This document shows, in pieces, positions 33,707 to 42,137 of a stretch of DNA of 64,000 bases; within the stretch, counting starts at the first letter, position 1, and each line of letters begins with the position of its first letter. The translations under genes and the position numbers were made by a program. Source of the DNA: CAYWVR01 sp964461715. Its GTDB lineage: Bacteria; Planctomycetota; Phycisphaerae; FEN-1346. Location: the NCBI GenBank assembly GCA_964461715.1, contig CAYWVR010000002.1, positions 62,001 through 126,000 of the forward strand. Reading direction: 5' to 3'. Under the pieces are notes generated by a model. It ran no database searches. It worked only from the letters and a program-made list of their open reading frames with translations, and had not been told where the DNA came from.

Positions 33707-33748
33707 AAAAGGGGACCCGGCGGGTGGATCGCGTCCACCCGCCGGGTC
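33707..33748 (-). terminator. Intrinsic terminator of the first PEP-CTERM gene
   Basis: GACCCGGCGGGTGGA (33714-33728) and TCCACCCGCCGGGTC (33734-33748) form a perfect 15-bp stem with a 5-nt loop. On the minus strand it is followed by CCC and four T residues (33710-33707). It lies 71 bp after the stop at 33820 and before the SDR promoter. Confidence 0.75.
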
Positions 33749-33819
33749 GTGAAACACTCTCTTCTGTCGCCAGGCCACCGGCTCAACGTCGGCCGGAGAC
33801 CGGGCTACATCCACTCACG

Positions 33820-34833
33820 CTACTTGCTGCGACGACGACGGACGTAGCCCGCCAGGCTGCCGAGGCCGAACACCAGACCGGCCATCGTGACCGGCTCGGG
33901 CACAAAGGCGCCCATCGCCGGGTCCGAAGACTCGACCAGCCAGGGATCGCCGGACGGCGCGAAGTTCGGCCGCGTCGTTCCCGCGAGGCGCATGTCGGCC
34001 GTCACACCCGTCACCGACGAGAAGCTGTTCGGGAACGGATCCTGGTCGAACTGGGCGAGCTGCGTCCCACCCGTCCAGGAAATGAACAGGTCGAACGTGC
34101 CGGAGCCCGTGCCGTTCTGCGGCACGAACGTGGCGAACACGTCGTCCAGCAGGAAGCCGCTCTGCGTCGTGCCGACGAGGACCTGCTCGGCGCCGGCCGC
34201 GATGGTGTCCGTCCCCGTGCCATCGTAGCCGATGCCGGGGTACTCATTGGCGTCGACGCGGGCGCCGGGGCCGCCCAGACCCGTGGACCACGGATCCTCG
34301 TTGGTCACCGGGACGAACCACGGCGCCTCGGAGGCGCCGAGGGGCTGCACGAACATCTCGAACGTGTCGCCCGCGCTGAACAGCGTCTGCTGAATCACCG
34401 TGCCGGTCGGACCGGTCACCGATTCGAAGATGACCGTGTTGTCCTGGCGGCCATAGAAGATGCCGACGATCTCAAGGCCGGCGTCCCCGTGACCGTAGAG
34501 CTGCTTGCTGCCCTGGGTGATGCCGTCGGGGGCGTTGTGCATTCCGGAGAAGATCGTGTCGATGCGGAACACGCCCCAGGCGTCCTCATTGGCACCCAGG
34601 CTGGCATGCTTGTTCTTCTGGAGCTGGTCGGGCGTGTACGCCTGGCCCAGTGTGACGGGGGTCACGCCGTCCGCCTCAAGACCGGTGTACTCCGTGCCCT
34701 GATCGAAGTTGATCAAGTGCATGACGTACGGTCCGGTGTAGCCCGTGCGGAACGGAATCGTGGCCGCCGACGCGGGGCCGGCGAGGGCGAACACCATGCC
34801 GCCCAAGATTAGAAGTATGCTCAAACGTCTCAT
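33820..34833 (-). CDS. PEP-CTERM sorted extracellular protein
   Basis: A 337-residue protein with an N-terminal signal peptide (residues 1-22, ending PASAA). A beta-rich extracellular body and a canonical PEP-CTERM tail follow: VPEPVTMAGLVFGLGSLAGY and then RRRRSK. In this system an exosortase cuts near the PEP motif and releases or attaches the protein to the exopolysaccharide-linked cell surface. The body has no enzyme motif I recognise. The ATG at 34833 was chosen by signal peptide fit and AAGGAG nine bases upstream. A hairpin sits just before that site (34853-34879). A strong terminator follows the gene. Confidence 0.9.
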   Translation of the reverse strand: MRRLSILLILGGMVFALAGPASAATIPFRTGYTGPYVMHLINFDQGTEYTGLEADGVTPVTLGQAYTPDQLQKNKHASLGANEDAWGVFRIDTIFSGMHNAPDGITQGSKQLYGHGDAGLEIVGIFYGRQDNTVIFESVTGPTGTVIQQTLFSAGDTFEMFVQPLGASEAPWFVPVTNEDPWSTGLGGPGARVDANEYPGIGYDGTGTDTIAAGAEQVLVGTTQSGFLLDDVFATFVPQNGTGSGTFDLFISWTGGTQLAQFDQDPFPNSFSSVTGVTADMRLAGTTRPNFAPSGDPWLVESSDPAMGAFVPEPVTMAGLVFGLGSLAGYVRRRRSK

Positions 34834-34852
34834 GATCTGGTTCTCCTTCGGT

Positions 34853-34879
34853 TTTCCTCCGTCGTACGTGCGGAGGAAA
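34853..34879. repeat. 9-bp inverted repeat in the PEP-CTERM gene leader
   Basis: TTTCCTCCG (34853-34861) and CGGAGGAAA (34871-34879), 9-bp spacer. On the minus strand the CGGAGGAAA arm lies about 20 bases upstream of the start and resembles a ribosome-binding sequence. An RNA hairpin could sequester it, or it may be a protein-binding dyad. Confidence 0.45.
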
Positions 34880-35039
34880 TGTCCCCTCGAAACGTCGTTA
34901 CAAGGCCTTGTGTTCTCGACTCGCCTCCGTCGGTGCCGGGCGGCATGGCGCCGTGCGCCCGACAGGTGAACGTCCGGTGCTTGGTTTATGCCCCCCACCT
35001 CCTTTCCCAAGGGGCGGCTATGCCCGCCTCTCTGGCTCT

Positions 35040-35921
35040 TCATGCTTGTCCCCTTCGTCCCTTATATTCGTGATACGCTATTGTCGCGCCACACCCCCTC
35101 CGGGGGGCGCGTCGTTGTCCTCTCGGTCGCCGCCGCCCGACCACGAGCGCCAGCACCAGACCCGAGCCCATCAGGGTCAGCGTCGCCGGCTCCGGCGCCG
35201 CAAAGGTCACCATGCCGGCCACCCCGTAGGCCTGGCCCGGGGCCGCGAAGTCGTACCAGTGCTCGAGGTGGTCGTGCGTGTCCCAGCACCCGTACAGCCC
35301 CGCGTCGTCGTAGCCGAAGACCGTCACGTAATGGTCGCCGACGTTGTTGCCGTCGGTATCGACGTGCAGCTCGACGGGCCGCCCGGCGTCAATCTCGTCC
35401 ATCAGGGCCGTCCAGTACGTCCCGGCCGACCACAGGCTCGCCTCATCCAGAGCGACGTAGGCGGCGGTGGCCCCCGGATAGCCACGATAGGCGGCATAGC
35501 CGGCCAGGCCGTCGGGCTGGCGATTGGCGTAGCTCTCGCCGTCGGCCAGCGCCGGGCCGGCCGAGGCATCCATGAAGTCGGCCAGCGAATCGTCCGCGTG
35601 GAACGGGTCGTCCGACGTCGCGGCGCGGTCCATGCCCGTGCCGTGTCCGACGTAATCCCGCATGTGGTCGGCCGATGCGATCATGGCTTTCACGGCGTCC
35701 TGGTTCGTCGTCCAACTGGCGGTCCCGTCGCCGTCGGTGATCAGGTTGGGAAAGCCGTGGCCGTCCCAGTATCCGATGATCATCCCGGCGGCCGTCGGGC
35801 CGCATCCCTGATACCAGAGGTAGCTCGGTACCCCGGCAATTTTTATCGTTCCCGCGTCCGCCGCACTTGCCAGCGTCAGCATCGCGACGACGAGGACACT
35901 CCCCCGCCCTACCTTCCCCAT
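35040..35921 (-). CDS. C39-like cysteine peptidase-fold protein with PEP-CTERM motif
   Basis: A 293-residue exported protein. After the signal peptide (ends ASAADA), residues about 30-50 hold WYQGCGPTAAGMIIGYWDGH. This is the Gln-Gly-Cys-Gly-Pro-Thr pattern of C39-like papain-fold peptidases, with the Cys as nucleophile. The histidine in DHYVTVFGYDD and the following aspartate complete a plausible triad. The end carries APEPATLTLMGSGLVLALVV with Arg residues, a PEP-CTERM signal. The tail then continues about 25 residues beyond the arginines, longer than usual, perhaps after loss of the original stop. Such proteins may trim surface proteins or be inactive relatives. Confidence 0.82.
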   Translation of the reverse strand: MGKVGRGSVLVVAMLTLASAADAGTIKIAGVPSYLWYQGCGPTAAGMIIGYWDGHGFPNLITDGDGTASWTTNQDAVKAMIASADHMRDYVGHGTGMDRAATSDDPFHADDSLADFMDASAGPALADGESYANRQPDGLAGYAAYRGYPGATAAYVALDEASLWSAGTYWTALMDEIDAGRPVELHVDTDGNNVGDHYVTVFGYDDAGLYGCWDTHDHLEHWYDFAAPGQAYGVAGMVTFAAPEPATLTLMGSGLVLALVVGRRRPRGQRRAPRRGCGATIAYHEYKGRRGQA

Positions 35922-36010
35922 CCGTTCCCGCCCCTCCGGCGGGAGCACCCGCGGCCCGGTCTGCCGGGCCGTCCGGCACTCGTGGTTCTATCCCCGCCCG
36001 CACGTGGTTC

Positions 36011-36757
36011 TTAGTGAGCCCGCCCCTCCAGGCGGGTGCGCCGCTTGAGCCCGTACCGCACGAGCCCTCCGACGCCCATCAGAAGCCCGGCCAACGTCAG
36101 CGGCTCCGGCACCGCCGGCTGCGACCCCGCCTCGAGCAGGACGGCGATGTCCTGCGCGTCGTTGTGGACGAGGGCCCAGACGAGGTTGCTGGTGGCGCCG
36201 CTGTAGCCGGGGTCGGTCACTGTATCGAGCATGGCGTTGATCGCCGGGCGATCCACCTCTTCCCAGGGATAGAGCGAAGGGACGAAGTGATCGCCGGCGT
36301 AGATGTTGTAGCCGTTGGCGGGATTCTCGTTCACGAGTTCCCAGACGGCCACCTGGAACTCGGCCGATTCCTTGTAGAGGCCGCCCCAGAGCCGCGACAG
36401 GTACGTGACGACGGTCGGGTCCATGTTGGGCCCGGGCTCGGGGGATTCGACCAGCGGCTGGATGTCCCACGTCCACACCTGGCCGTCGTAGATCGGCTGG
36501 ACAAGGTCGATGCAGTAACCGCTGAACGTCGTGTTCAGGCCGAACGCCGGGTTCGTGACGTCGTTTGGGTCGATGGCGAGCTTCGTGAAACGGTGGAGCC
36601 CCGCCCAGACCCAATAGGTGTCGCCGTAGCGGACGTGGACGGATTTTCTGGGGGTCACCCCGTCAAACTTGGCGGTGATGGTGCCCACCGAGCCGGCCTG
36701 AACCGATCCGGCCAGGATCAGAAGCCCCAGGGCCGCCCAAAGGGTTCGCTTTCTCAC
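36011..36757 (-). CDS. PEP-CTERM sorted extracellular protein
   Basis: A 248-residue protein with a signal peptide (residues 1-22, ending AGSVQAG) and a body containing YCIDLVQPIYDGQVWTW, SRLWGGLYKES and FQVAVWELVNE. Its PEP-CTERM end is VPEPLTLAGLLMGVGGLVRY followed by KRRTR. The body resembles planctomycete PEP-CTERM surface proteins of unknown role in which a Cys-Ile-Asp segment and an AVWE segment recur. A GTG start at 36757 is favoured by AGAGGAG 5-6 bases upstream; another GTG lies at 36772. It sits between the C39-like protein and the sugar transferase on the same strand. Confidence 0.85.
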   Translation of the reverse strand: MRKRTLWAALGLLILAGSVQAGSVGTITAKFDGVTPRKSVHVRYGDTYWVWAGLHRFTKLAIDPNDVTNPAFGLNTTFSGYCIDLVQPIYDGQVWTWDIQPLVESPEPGPNMDPTVVTYLSRLWGGLYKESAEFQVAVWELVNENPANGYNIYAGDHFVPSLYPWEEVDRPAINAMLDTVTDPGYSGATSNLVWALVHNDAQDIAVLLEAGSQPAVPEPLTLAGLLMGVGGLVRYGLKRRTRLEGRAH

Positions 36758-36831
36758 GGTCGCTCCTCTCACTCTGTTTCGTGCCGCGTCCTCGCAGCCC
36801 GAACATCTTTCTCTCTGCGGCGGCCTCCGCG

Positions 36832-37488
36832 CTAATGAGCCGCCGGGTCGCTGAACTTCGAGAGCGTGGCCGCCAGGATGCGGAACTCCATGCTCCAGCG
36901 GCTCTTCTCAATATATTCCAGGTCGGCTTTGAGCTTCTCGCGGAAGGCCTCGACGCTGGTGTCGTAGCCCTGGGTCACCTGGGCCAGGCCCGTGATGCCG
37001 GGCCGCACCGCCAGGCGCCGGTGGACGTCCGGGTAGACCTTCTCGAGTTCGGCCATGATCTCGGGCCGTTCGGGCCGGGGCCCGATCAGGGACATGTCGC
37101 CCTTGATGACGTTGATAAGCTGGGGGAGCTCGTCCAGATGAGCCCGGCGCATCCAGCGGCAAACCGGAACAACGCGGTCGTCGTTGCGGCGGGCCCAGAC
37201 GGCCCCCGTGCCGCGCTCGGCGTCCGTATACATCGTCCTGAGCTTATACATCACGAAGGGCCGCCCCCCCCGACCGAGCCGCACCTGCTTAAAGATGAGG
37301 GGCCCGCGGCTCGTGCAGCGGATCAGGACGGCGCAGAGCACCATCACGGGAGAGAACAGCAGGAGGGCGGCGAAGGCGCCGACGATGTCGGCTACCTCCT
37401 TGGCCAACGCGAAGTACCGCCGGGCCAGGTGTGTGCTCAGGCCCAGAAACCCGGCGCCGACTCCGACAAGCGTGATCGGTTCCGGCAT
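36832..37488 (-). CDS. Undecaprenyl-phosphate sugar-phosphate transferase with N-terminal PEP motif
   Basis: A 218-residue polyprenyl-phosphate phosphoglycosyl transferase, which starts a polysaccharide repeat by putting sugar-1-phosphate on the lipid carrier. The catalytic domain has the re-entrant helix (ADIVGAFAALLLFSPVMVLC), then LIFKQVRLGRGGRPF, YKLRTM, RRAHLDELPQLINV and GDMSLIGPRPERPE, with the Asp-Glu pair (HLDELPQ). PGITGLAQV also matches the family. The unusual part is the start: MPEPITLVGVGAGFLGLSTH followed by ARRYF copies the PEP-helix-Arg plan of a PEP-CTERM tail at the N-terminus. GGAG lies 10 bases before the ATG. It is divergent from the exopolysaccharide cluster. Confidence 0.9.
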   Translation of the reverse strand: MPEPITLVGVGAGFLGLSTHLARRYFALAKEVADIVGAFAALLLFSPVMVLCAVLIRCTSRGPLIFKQVRLGRGGRPFVMYKLRTMYTDAERGTGAVWARRNDDRVVPVCRWMRRAHLDELPQLINVIKGDMSLIGPRPERPEIMAELEKVYPDVHRRLAVRPGITGLAQVTQGYDTSVEAFREKLKADLEYIEKSRWSMEFRILAATLSKFSDPAAH

Positions 37489-37541
37489 GGTCTGGCGTCT
37501 CCTGTCGGTCCCAAACTGCCGAATGCGTGGCAGCGGCGTTC

Positions 37542-37570
37542 TTGACAGGGGACGGACCGCCGTCTACAAT
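37542..37570 (+). promoter_or_regulatory. Near-consensus sigma70 promoter of the sRNA candidate
   Basis: A perfect TTGACA (37542-37547), exactly 17 bp, then TACAAT (37565-37570, five of six). It is the closest match to the sigma70 consensus that I find in the window. The start is predicted near 37577. Confidence 0.75.
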
Positions 37571-37576
37571 AAAGTA

Positions 37577-37664
37577 GAGCGGACGTCGGGCTTCGCCCGG
37601 CGGACCGTCCCCGGTGGATCAGCATCTCCCGGCAAGGTGATCTGCTGATCCACCTTTTCTATTT
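37577..37664 (+). ncRNA. Candidate ~85-nt small RNA
   Basis: A short transcript is delimited by the near-consensus promoter and a strong terminator. It would fold into a 5' hairpin (CGTCGGG-CTTCG-CCCGGCG, about 37584-37602) and a 12-bp 3' terminator hairpin. The only unpaired segments are short linkers and the terminator loop (TCTCCCGGCAAGGTGATC). There is no start codon with a ribosome-binding site. It lies antisense to the far leader of the minus-strand sugar transferase gene and upstream of the export operon. I match no known family. A leader or attenuator peeling off before the export operon is the alternative, but that operon has its own promoter 700 bp downstream. Confidence 0.6.
37613..37664 (+). 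terminator. Intrinsic terminator of the sRNA candidate
   Basis: GGTGGATCAGCA (37613-37624) and TGCTGATCCACC (37643-37654) form a perfect 12-bp stem with an 18-nt loop, followed directly by TTTTCTATTT. Confidence 0.8.
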
Positions 37665-37922
37665 ATTCCGTCACGGGTGGCACAGCGAGCCCGCCCGCTA
37701 CTGCTGACTCATCGCACGGTCGAGACGAAGAGCTTGAGCTACCCCTCGTGCGGAACCTGAACACTCAGACGCCTATTTCTCTGCGGGCCCCCCCACAGCG
37801 AACACCCCTCGTGCGTTTGCCGCGGTGCGCCGATAACTCGGCCGTCATTCGTCCACCCCCCTTGCTGCAGCGGCACCCTCCGCATGCACACGGCCATCGC
37901 GATAGGCTGACGCTACAGGGAG

Positions 37923-37951
37923 ACTCTAACACACGAACCCCTCCAAGTCAA
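37923..37951 (-). promoter_or_regulatory. Possible distal promoter for the sugar transferase gene
   Basis: TTGACT (37951 to 37946), 17 bp, TAGAGT (37928 to 37923) on the minus strand. A transcript would start near 37916 and read about 430 nt before the transferase ATG, crossing the sRNA candidate in antisense. Confidence 0.35.
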
Positions 37952-38349
37952 ACCGGTGCACAAAAAAAACGTCGCCGAAGCGCTCTCCAAGCGCCGGCTG
38001 AACACAGTCCGTACGAGCCGGGCCCCGGGCAGGGCCCGCCAGACCGCCTTGTGGCCGGCATCATCTTTGTCTATATCCCGCCCCTTCGCCGAAACTCGCA
38101 GACCCCCCCCTCTTGCCAGGCGCGCCCTTCGCCGGCACCATCGAGATGGCCCCTCACGGACATCAACCACGCCCGTTCGGGCCGGCGTCGGGGCTCCGGA
38201 AAAGGGTCAAGGGGGGCGCCCGGGCGGGTCGACAATCCCTGCGGAGCCTTGCGCGGGGGACGAGCCCCCTCCCCTTCCCGCCGGGCCCGCGTCCGTCTCA
38301 AACGATTGTGAACTAAGGACTAAGCGTGAATCTGGGGGGCACAAGAGGT

Positions 38350-38377
38350 TTGCTTTCGCGTCGATGCGCGGTATAGT
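38350..38377 (+). promoter_or_regulatory. Promoter of the exopolysaccharide export operon
   Basis: TTGCTT (38350-38355), 16 bp, TATAGT (38372-38377), start near 38384. The leader is about 160 nt, long enough for RNA-level control. I looked for a cyclic-di-GMP riboswitch and did not find its conserved blocks. Confidence 0.5.
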
Positions 38378-38542
38378 AACAGGTACGAGATTCGTCCCGG
38401 GGGAGTATCCAGGATCGCGACGGCATCGTCCGTCCACGGCTTTCCGTGTCGGCCGACAAGGTCGGTTCGGGGGCGCAAACACGTCCATTGGCCCCTGGCG
38501 CGGGGCAGCACAACGACAAGGCCGGGAAGCAGGGGGTTTACC

Positions 38543-39361
38543 ATGACCAGACACCATCTCACGACGGCACTGGCTTCGGCCCTCGCCCTGGGGGCGGCCC
38601 TGGGGTGCGGGGGTCCGAACGAGCGGCTCGAGGCCTTCCTCATGGAGCCGCGCGCGGCCATCTCGGGCAAGGAGTATCGGGTCATGCCTCCCGACATGAT
38701 CTCGATCACCTCGATCCACGTGCCGGAGATCGCGGGCGTCACCGAGCGTATCCGCCCGGATGGCAAGATCAATCTGCCTTTGGTCGGGGAGATCTTCGTC
38801 GCAGGCCACACGCCCGCCGAGATCGAGGGCTTCATCAAGGAAGCGGCCCGGGATTATTATGAGCAGGTGGACGCAACGGTCCGCGTGGCCAGCTACAATT
38901 CGCAAATGATTTTCGTCTTCGGGCAGGTCTCGCGACCGGGAGCGCAGCCCTGGACGGGCAACGACACGCTGCTGGACATCCTTGCCAGGAGCCAACCCAC
39001 GCAGTTGGCTTGGCCGGAGCGGATTCGGGTGGTGCGCGGCAAATCGCCGACGCGCGGCGGGTACGTGCCCGGCGAGCGCCCGGAGGGTCTCCCCGGCGAG
39101 GAGGTCAAGATGGAGAGCGCCGCGGCGGGAGGCGAGACGGACGACGAGGCCGAGGTCATGGTGATCGACCTGATGAAGATGGTGAAGTCGGGTGACCTCT
39201 CGCACAACGTGCTGCTCCGCCCCGACGATATGATCTATGTGCCGCCGAACCCGCTGGCGGCCGTGGGGCTGGCCATCCAGCAGGTCCTGTTCCCGGTCCG
39301 CCCGGCCATCGAGACGGCGGGCCTGCCCGCCACGGCCGTGACGGGCACGGCGATGCCGTAG
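38543..39361 (+). CDS. Polysaccharide export lipoprotein (Wza/PEP-CTERM export type)
   Basis: A 272-residue lipoprotein (lipobox ALGC near residue 22) of the outer-membrane polysaccharide export family. The Poly_export domain starts at YRVMPPDMISITSIHVPEI, followed by ERIRPDGKINLPLVGEI and GHTPAEIEGFI. A SLBB-like segment (IFVFGQVSRPGAQPWTGNDT) comes next, and the C-terminal part ends LLRPDDMIYVPPNPLA. Such proteins form the periplasmic and outer-membrane channel for exopolysaccharide. A Gly/Glu-rich insertion at about residues 175-205 is unusual. It is the first gene of the long plus-strand cluster, 23 bp before the chain-length gene. Confidence 0.9.
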   Translation: MTRHHLTTALASALALGAALGCGGPNERLEAFLMEPRAAISGKEYRVMPPDMISITSIHVPEIAGVTERIRPDGKINLPLVGEIFVAGHTPAEIEGFIKEAARDYYEQVDATVRVASYNSQMIFVFGQVSRPGAQPWTGNDTLLDILARSQPTQLAWPERIRVVRGKSPTRGGYVPGERPEGLPGEEVKMESAAAGGETDDEAEVMVIDLMKMVKSGDLSHNVLLRPDDMIYVPPNPLAAVGLAIQQVLFPVRPAIETAGLPATAVTGTAMP

Positions 39362-39383
39362 CATCGATAAAGGAATCCTGGCC

Positions 39384-41255
39384 ATGGCCGACCAACCCGA
39401 GAAACGAACGCCGCGCGACGTCTTGCGCATCGTGTTCCGCCGACGGACGATGTTCCTTCTGGGGGCCTCGCTGTTTGCGCTGGCCGCTCTGGTGGGGGCC
39501 CCGTACATGACCCCCAAATACACCGGCAGCGCCATCGTGGAGGTGGGGGTCCACGCGGCCGCCGAGCAGATCTCCGGCGCGAGCGGCAAGGCGATCGAGC
39601 AGGTCAAGCAGCACCTGCGCTACGATCTGGCCCAGTATGGCGCGGTGGAGGAGGCCATCGAGGAGCTCAGGAAGCAGCCCGACATGCCGGCCTCGGTCCG
39701 CACCCTCCTGACGCCCGCCGGCAAGATGCAGGAGCAGCAGCTCATCCGCGGACTGATGAACACCATCGGGGTGAGTTGGGAAGTCCGCGCCGGCCGGACC
39801 GGCAAGGACCGCGTCTCGGTCAGCTTCACGCATCACGAGCCCTGGTTGGCCGAACACATGCCCAACGCCCTCGTCACGCTCTACATCGATCGGACGCTGG
39901 ACGCGATCCGCAACAGCCTGACCGAGCAGCACAAGTTCCTCAATCGCAAGGTCAACGACGCCCAGGAAAACTTGGCCGCCGTCCGCGACCGGCGGATCGA
40001 GTTCGAGACCGAGCACGCCGGCAGCATGCCCGACACCCCGGGCGCGCTGCAGGACCGCATCCAGAACATCCAGGCCGAGATCAACACCGTCCGCCGCCAG
40101 AAAGCCATCGCCCGGCAGAAGATGGCGATCCTGGAGCAAATCCTGGCCTCCGCCCTCGACGAGAATCCGGCCCCCGAGGCGGCCGCCGCGCCCGAGGGCG
40201 AGGAAGCGGGCCCCGCCCGGGTCCAACCCGTTGAGGAACCGGAGGGCGGAGACGAGACGGTCGCCGAGGGCGACGAGGCCCCCTCGATCGTCCCGCCCGA
40301 CGGAACCCGCATTCAGGTCGTCATCGTGCCCAATGCCGACCGCAAGCGCTGGGAGGACAACCTGCGGGGGTACCGCGACCAGTTGACAACCCTTCGCACG
40401 ATGCGGCACATGACGGACAAGCATCCGACGATCATGTCGCTGAAGGAGCAGATCGCGGACCTGAAGGAGCGGATCGCCGGCGAGCCCCTCTGGGAGACCA
40501 AGGAGGAGGTCTACGAGACCAACGCTGCCCTCGAAGCCCAGCGCCGACGCGAGCAGGCCATGCGAACCGAACAGGTCCGCATGGAGATCGCCACCATCCG
40601 AAGCGCCGTCGATATGCACCAGAACGACCTCGACCGCCTCGGCGCGCGCCTGGCCCGGTACGAGGAACTGCTGGCGAACTTCGGGCCGGTCCGCCGCCAG
40701 TACGAGCACCTCGTCCAGGAGGAACAGGAGCGCCGCCACGAGGTGCAGCAGTGGAAGCGGCGGCAGGCGGACATCGAGATGGCCCTGGCCGCCGAGATCG
40801 AGGGACGAGCCACGCGCTTGAAGGACGCCCAGATGGCCCAGGAGCAGTTCCGCCCCTCGTCCCCGAAGCTGACCCACCTTCTGGGCTTCGCCCTGTTCGG
40901 GGGGTTGGCCTTCGGCGCCGGGCTCGTGTTCCTGTCGCATCTGATGGACCGGACCTTCACGACCACCGAGGACGCCACACGCCACCTCGACATTCCGGTG
41001 TGCGGCGTCATCGGCGAGATCGTCACGCCGCGCGAACGCATCGTGCGGCAGCTCCGGCGCTGGACGCTGGGGCCGATCCTGGTCGTACTCCTCGTGACGG
41101 CGCTGGGGGCGGCCTCGCTGAACCTGAGCCTCTGGCTCATGAAGCCGGAGGACTATGCCCAGTGGACCGCCAGTCCCGTCGCCTACGTCACCGAGAAGGC
41201 CGAAGAGCAGGCCGATCGGGCCTATACCGAAGTCAAGCAGCTCTGGTCCCAGTGA
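39384..41255 (+). CDS. Chain-length determinant (Wzz/GumC-like, PEP-CTERM type)
   Basis: A 623-residue inner-membrane protein with a helix at about residues 25-45, a Wzz start (YTGSAIVEVGV), and long periplasmic coiled coils (about 180-260 and 330-480). An acidic Pro/Glu-rich insertion (about 255-305) breaks the coil. A second helix (LLGFALFGGLAFGAGLVFLS) precedes a cytoplasmic segment with TTEDATRHLDIPVCGVI. A third helix near the end is followed by a short tail. It sets polymer length and links the synthesis machinery to the export channel. No kinase domain is fused; the kinase is a separate gene downstream. AAGGA precedes the ATG. Confidence 0.9.
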   Translation: MADQPEKRTPRDVLRIVFRRRTMFLLGASLFALAALVGAPYMTPKYTGSAIVEVGVHAAAEQISGASGKAIEQVKQHLRYDLAQYGAVEEAIEELRKQPDMPASVRTLLTPAGKMQEQQLIRGLMNTIGVSWEVRAGRTGKDRVSVSFTHHEPWLAEHMPNALVTLYIDRTLDAIRNSLTEQHKFLNRKVNDAQENLAAVRDRRIEFETEHAGSMPDTPGALQDRIQNIQAEINTVRRQKAIARQKMAILEQILASALDENPAPEAAAAPEGEEAGPARVQPVEEPEGGDETVAEGDEAPSIVPPDGTRIQVVIVPNADRKRWEDNLRGYRDQLTTLRTMRHMTDKHPTIMSLKEQIADLKERIAGEPLWETKEEVYETNAALEAQRRREQAMRTEQVRMEIATIRSAVDMHQNDLDRLGARLARYEELLANFGPVRRQYEHLVQEEQERRHEVQQWKRRQADIEMALAAEIEGRATRLKDAQMAQEQFRPSSPKLTHLLGFALFGGLAFGAGLVFLSHLMDRTFTTTEDATRHLDIPVCGVIGEIVTPRERIVRQLRRWTLGPILVVLLVTALGAASLNLSLWLMKPEDYAQWTASPVAYVTEKAEEQADRAYTEVKQLWSQ

Positions 41256-41265
41256 GGTCACGAGG

Positions 41266-42123
41266 GTGTACCTGGATTTCTACAACCTGAACGAAGACCC
41301 GTTCGCCATCTCGTGCGACGCGCGCTTTTTCTACGAAAGCGCCATCCACGCCGAGGCCCTGGCGAACATGATGTACACCGTCCAGAACCGCAAGGGCATG
41401 GTCCTCGTGACGGGCGAGGTCGGGGCAGGCAAGACCTTCATCGGCAACATGCTCGGGACGCGGCTCGGGGCCTCGTGCCTGGTGGCCGTGCTCCGCAATC
41501 CGCCCCAGTCGGGCAAGCAGCTCGCCCGGGCCCTGGCCACCCGATTCGGCATGAACGTACGCTCCGGGGCGGACCGGCTGACGCTCCTGGATGAGATCGA
41601 ACAACATCTGATACGGCTCCAGCGGCGGGACCGCCTCGTGGCCCTGGTCATCGACGAGTCCCAGGACCTCTCCCCGGCGGCGCTGGAGGAAATCCGGCTC
41701 GTCTGGAACTGGGAGCTCGACGGCCGACGCCTCATCCAGATCGTCCTCATCGGCCAGCCGGAGCTGCGCGACCGGCTCATGGAGCCCCAGTGGGAGCCCC
41801 TGCGCCAGCGGATCGTTCTCAGCTACCATCTCGGGCACCTCGGCCCGGGCGACACGGCCGCCTACGTGGCCCATCGCCTGCGCGTCGCATCGGGCAGCGA
41901 ATCGACGGCTGAGTTCACCCCTGAGGCCATCGCCGAAATCCATGCCGCCACCGACGGCATTCCAAGGCTCATCAACGTCCTGTGCGACAACGCCCTCCTG
42001 GCGGGCTATGCGAAGGGGACGCGGCGGATGGATCGTCCGATCGTCGCCGAGGTCCTCCGCGACATGACCTGCTGGGGGCTCCAGTCGGCAGGCGAACCGC
42101 CGCCATCCAAGGCGGCGTACTGA
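41266..42123 (+). CDS. ExeA-like AAA ATPase, PEP-CTERM system type
   Basis: A 285-residue ATPase of the ExeA-like group often found in PEP-CTERM/exopolysaccharide loci. It begins YLDFYNLNEDPFAISCDARF, the family's FY-L-PF start. It has Walker A VTGEVGAGKTF, Walker B ALVIDESQDL, a sensor LIGQPELRDRL and the C-terminal GIPRLINVLCDNAL. It probably powers or regulates assembly of the export apparatus at the inner membrane. GTG is the start (GAGG upstream); earlier in-frame codons lie inside the preceding gene. It follows that gene by 10 bp. Confidence 0.9.
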   Translation: MYLDFYNLNEDPFAISCDARFFYESAIHAEALANMMYTVQNRKGMVLVTGEVGAGKTFIGNMLGTRLGASCLVAVLRNPPQSGKQLARALATRFGMNVRSGADRLTLLDEIEQHLIRLQRRDRLVALVIDESQDLSPAALEEIRLVWNWELDGRRLIQIVLIGQPELRDRLMEPQWEPLRQRIVLSYHLGHLGPGDTAAYVAHRLRVASGSESTAEFTPEAIAEIHAATDGIPRLINVLCDNALLAGYAKGTRRMDRPIVAEVLRDMTCWGLQSAGEPPPSKAAY

Positions 42124-42137
42124 ACAGGAGAAGACCG

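Larger units (their letters stand above)
37489..38542. other. 1.05-kb divergent regulatory region of the exopolysaccharide locus
   Basis: The space between the sugar transferase and the export gene holds no credible protein. It contains the small-RNA candidate (37577-37664), a minus-strand promoter (37923-37951) and the export operon promoter (38350-38377). Two 12-bp direct repeats ACCCCTCGTGCG (37741-37752 and 37804-37815) could be activator sites. The stretch 37665-38300 is lower in GC than the genes and has homopolymer runs, including eight A residues near 37962-37969. Confidence 0.5.

Noticed and set aside
38384..38542. Cyclic-di-GMP (GEMM) riboswitch in the export operon leader
   Set aside because: A GCGCAAAC stretch looked suggestive, but the conserved GGGCAAA and GACGCAAAGCC blocks and the tetraloop-receptor pair are missing.
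39156..41261. A 701-residue open frame antisense to the chain-length gene
   Set aside because: It is a GC-rich shadow of a clear Wzz/GumC gene, has no ribosome-binding site and shows Leu/Gly/Asp-rich composition without family motifs. Other long antisense frames (42931-45537, 24619-27237, 6247-8331) were rejected for the same reason.
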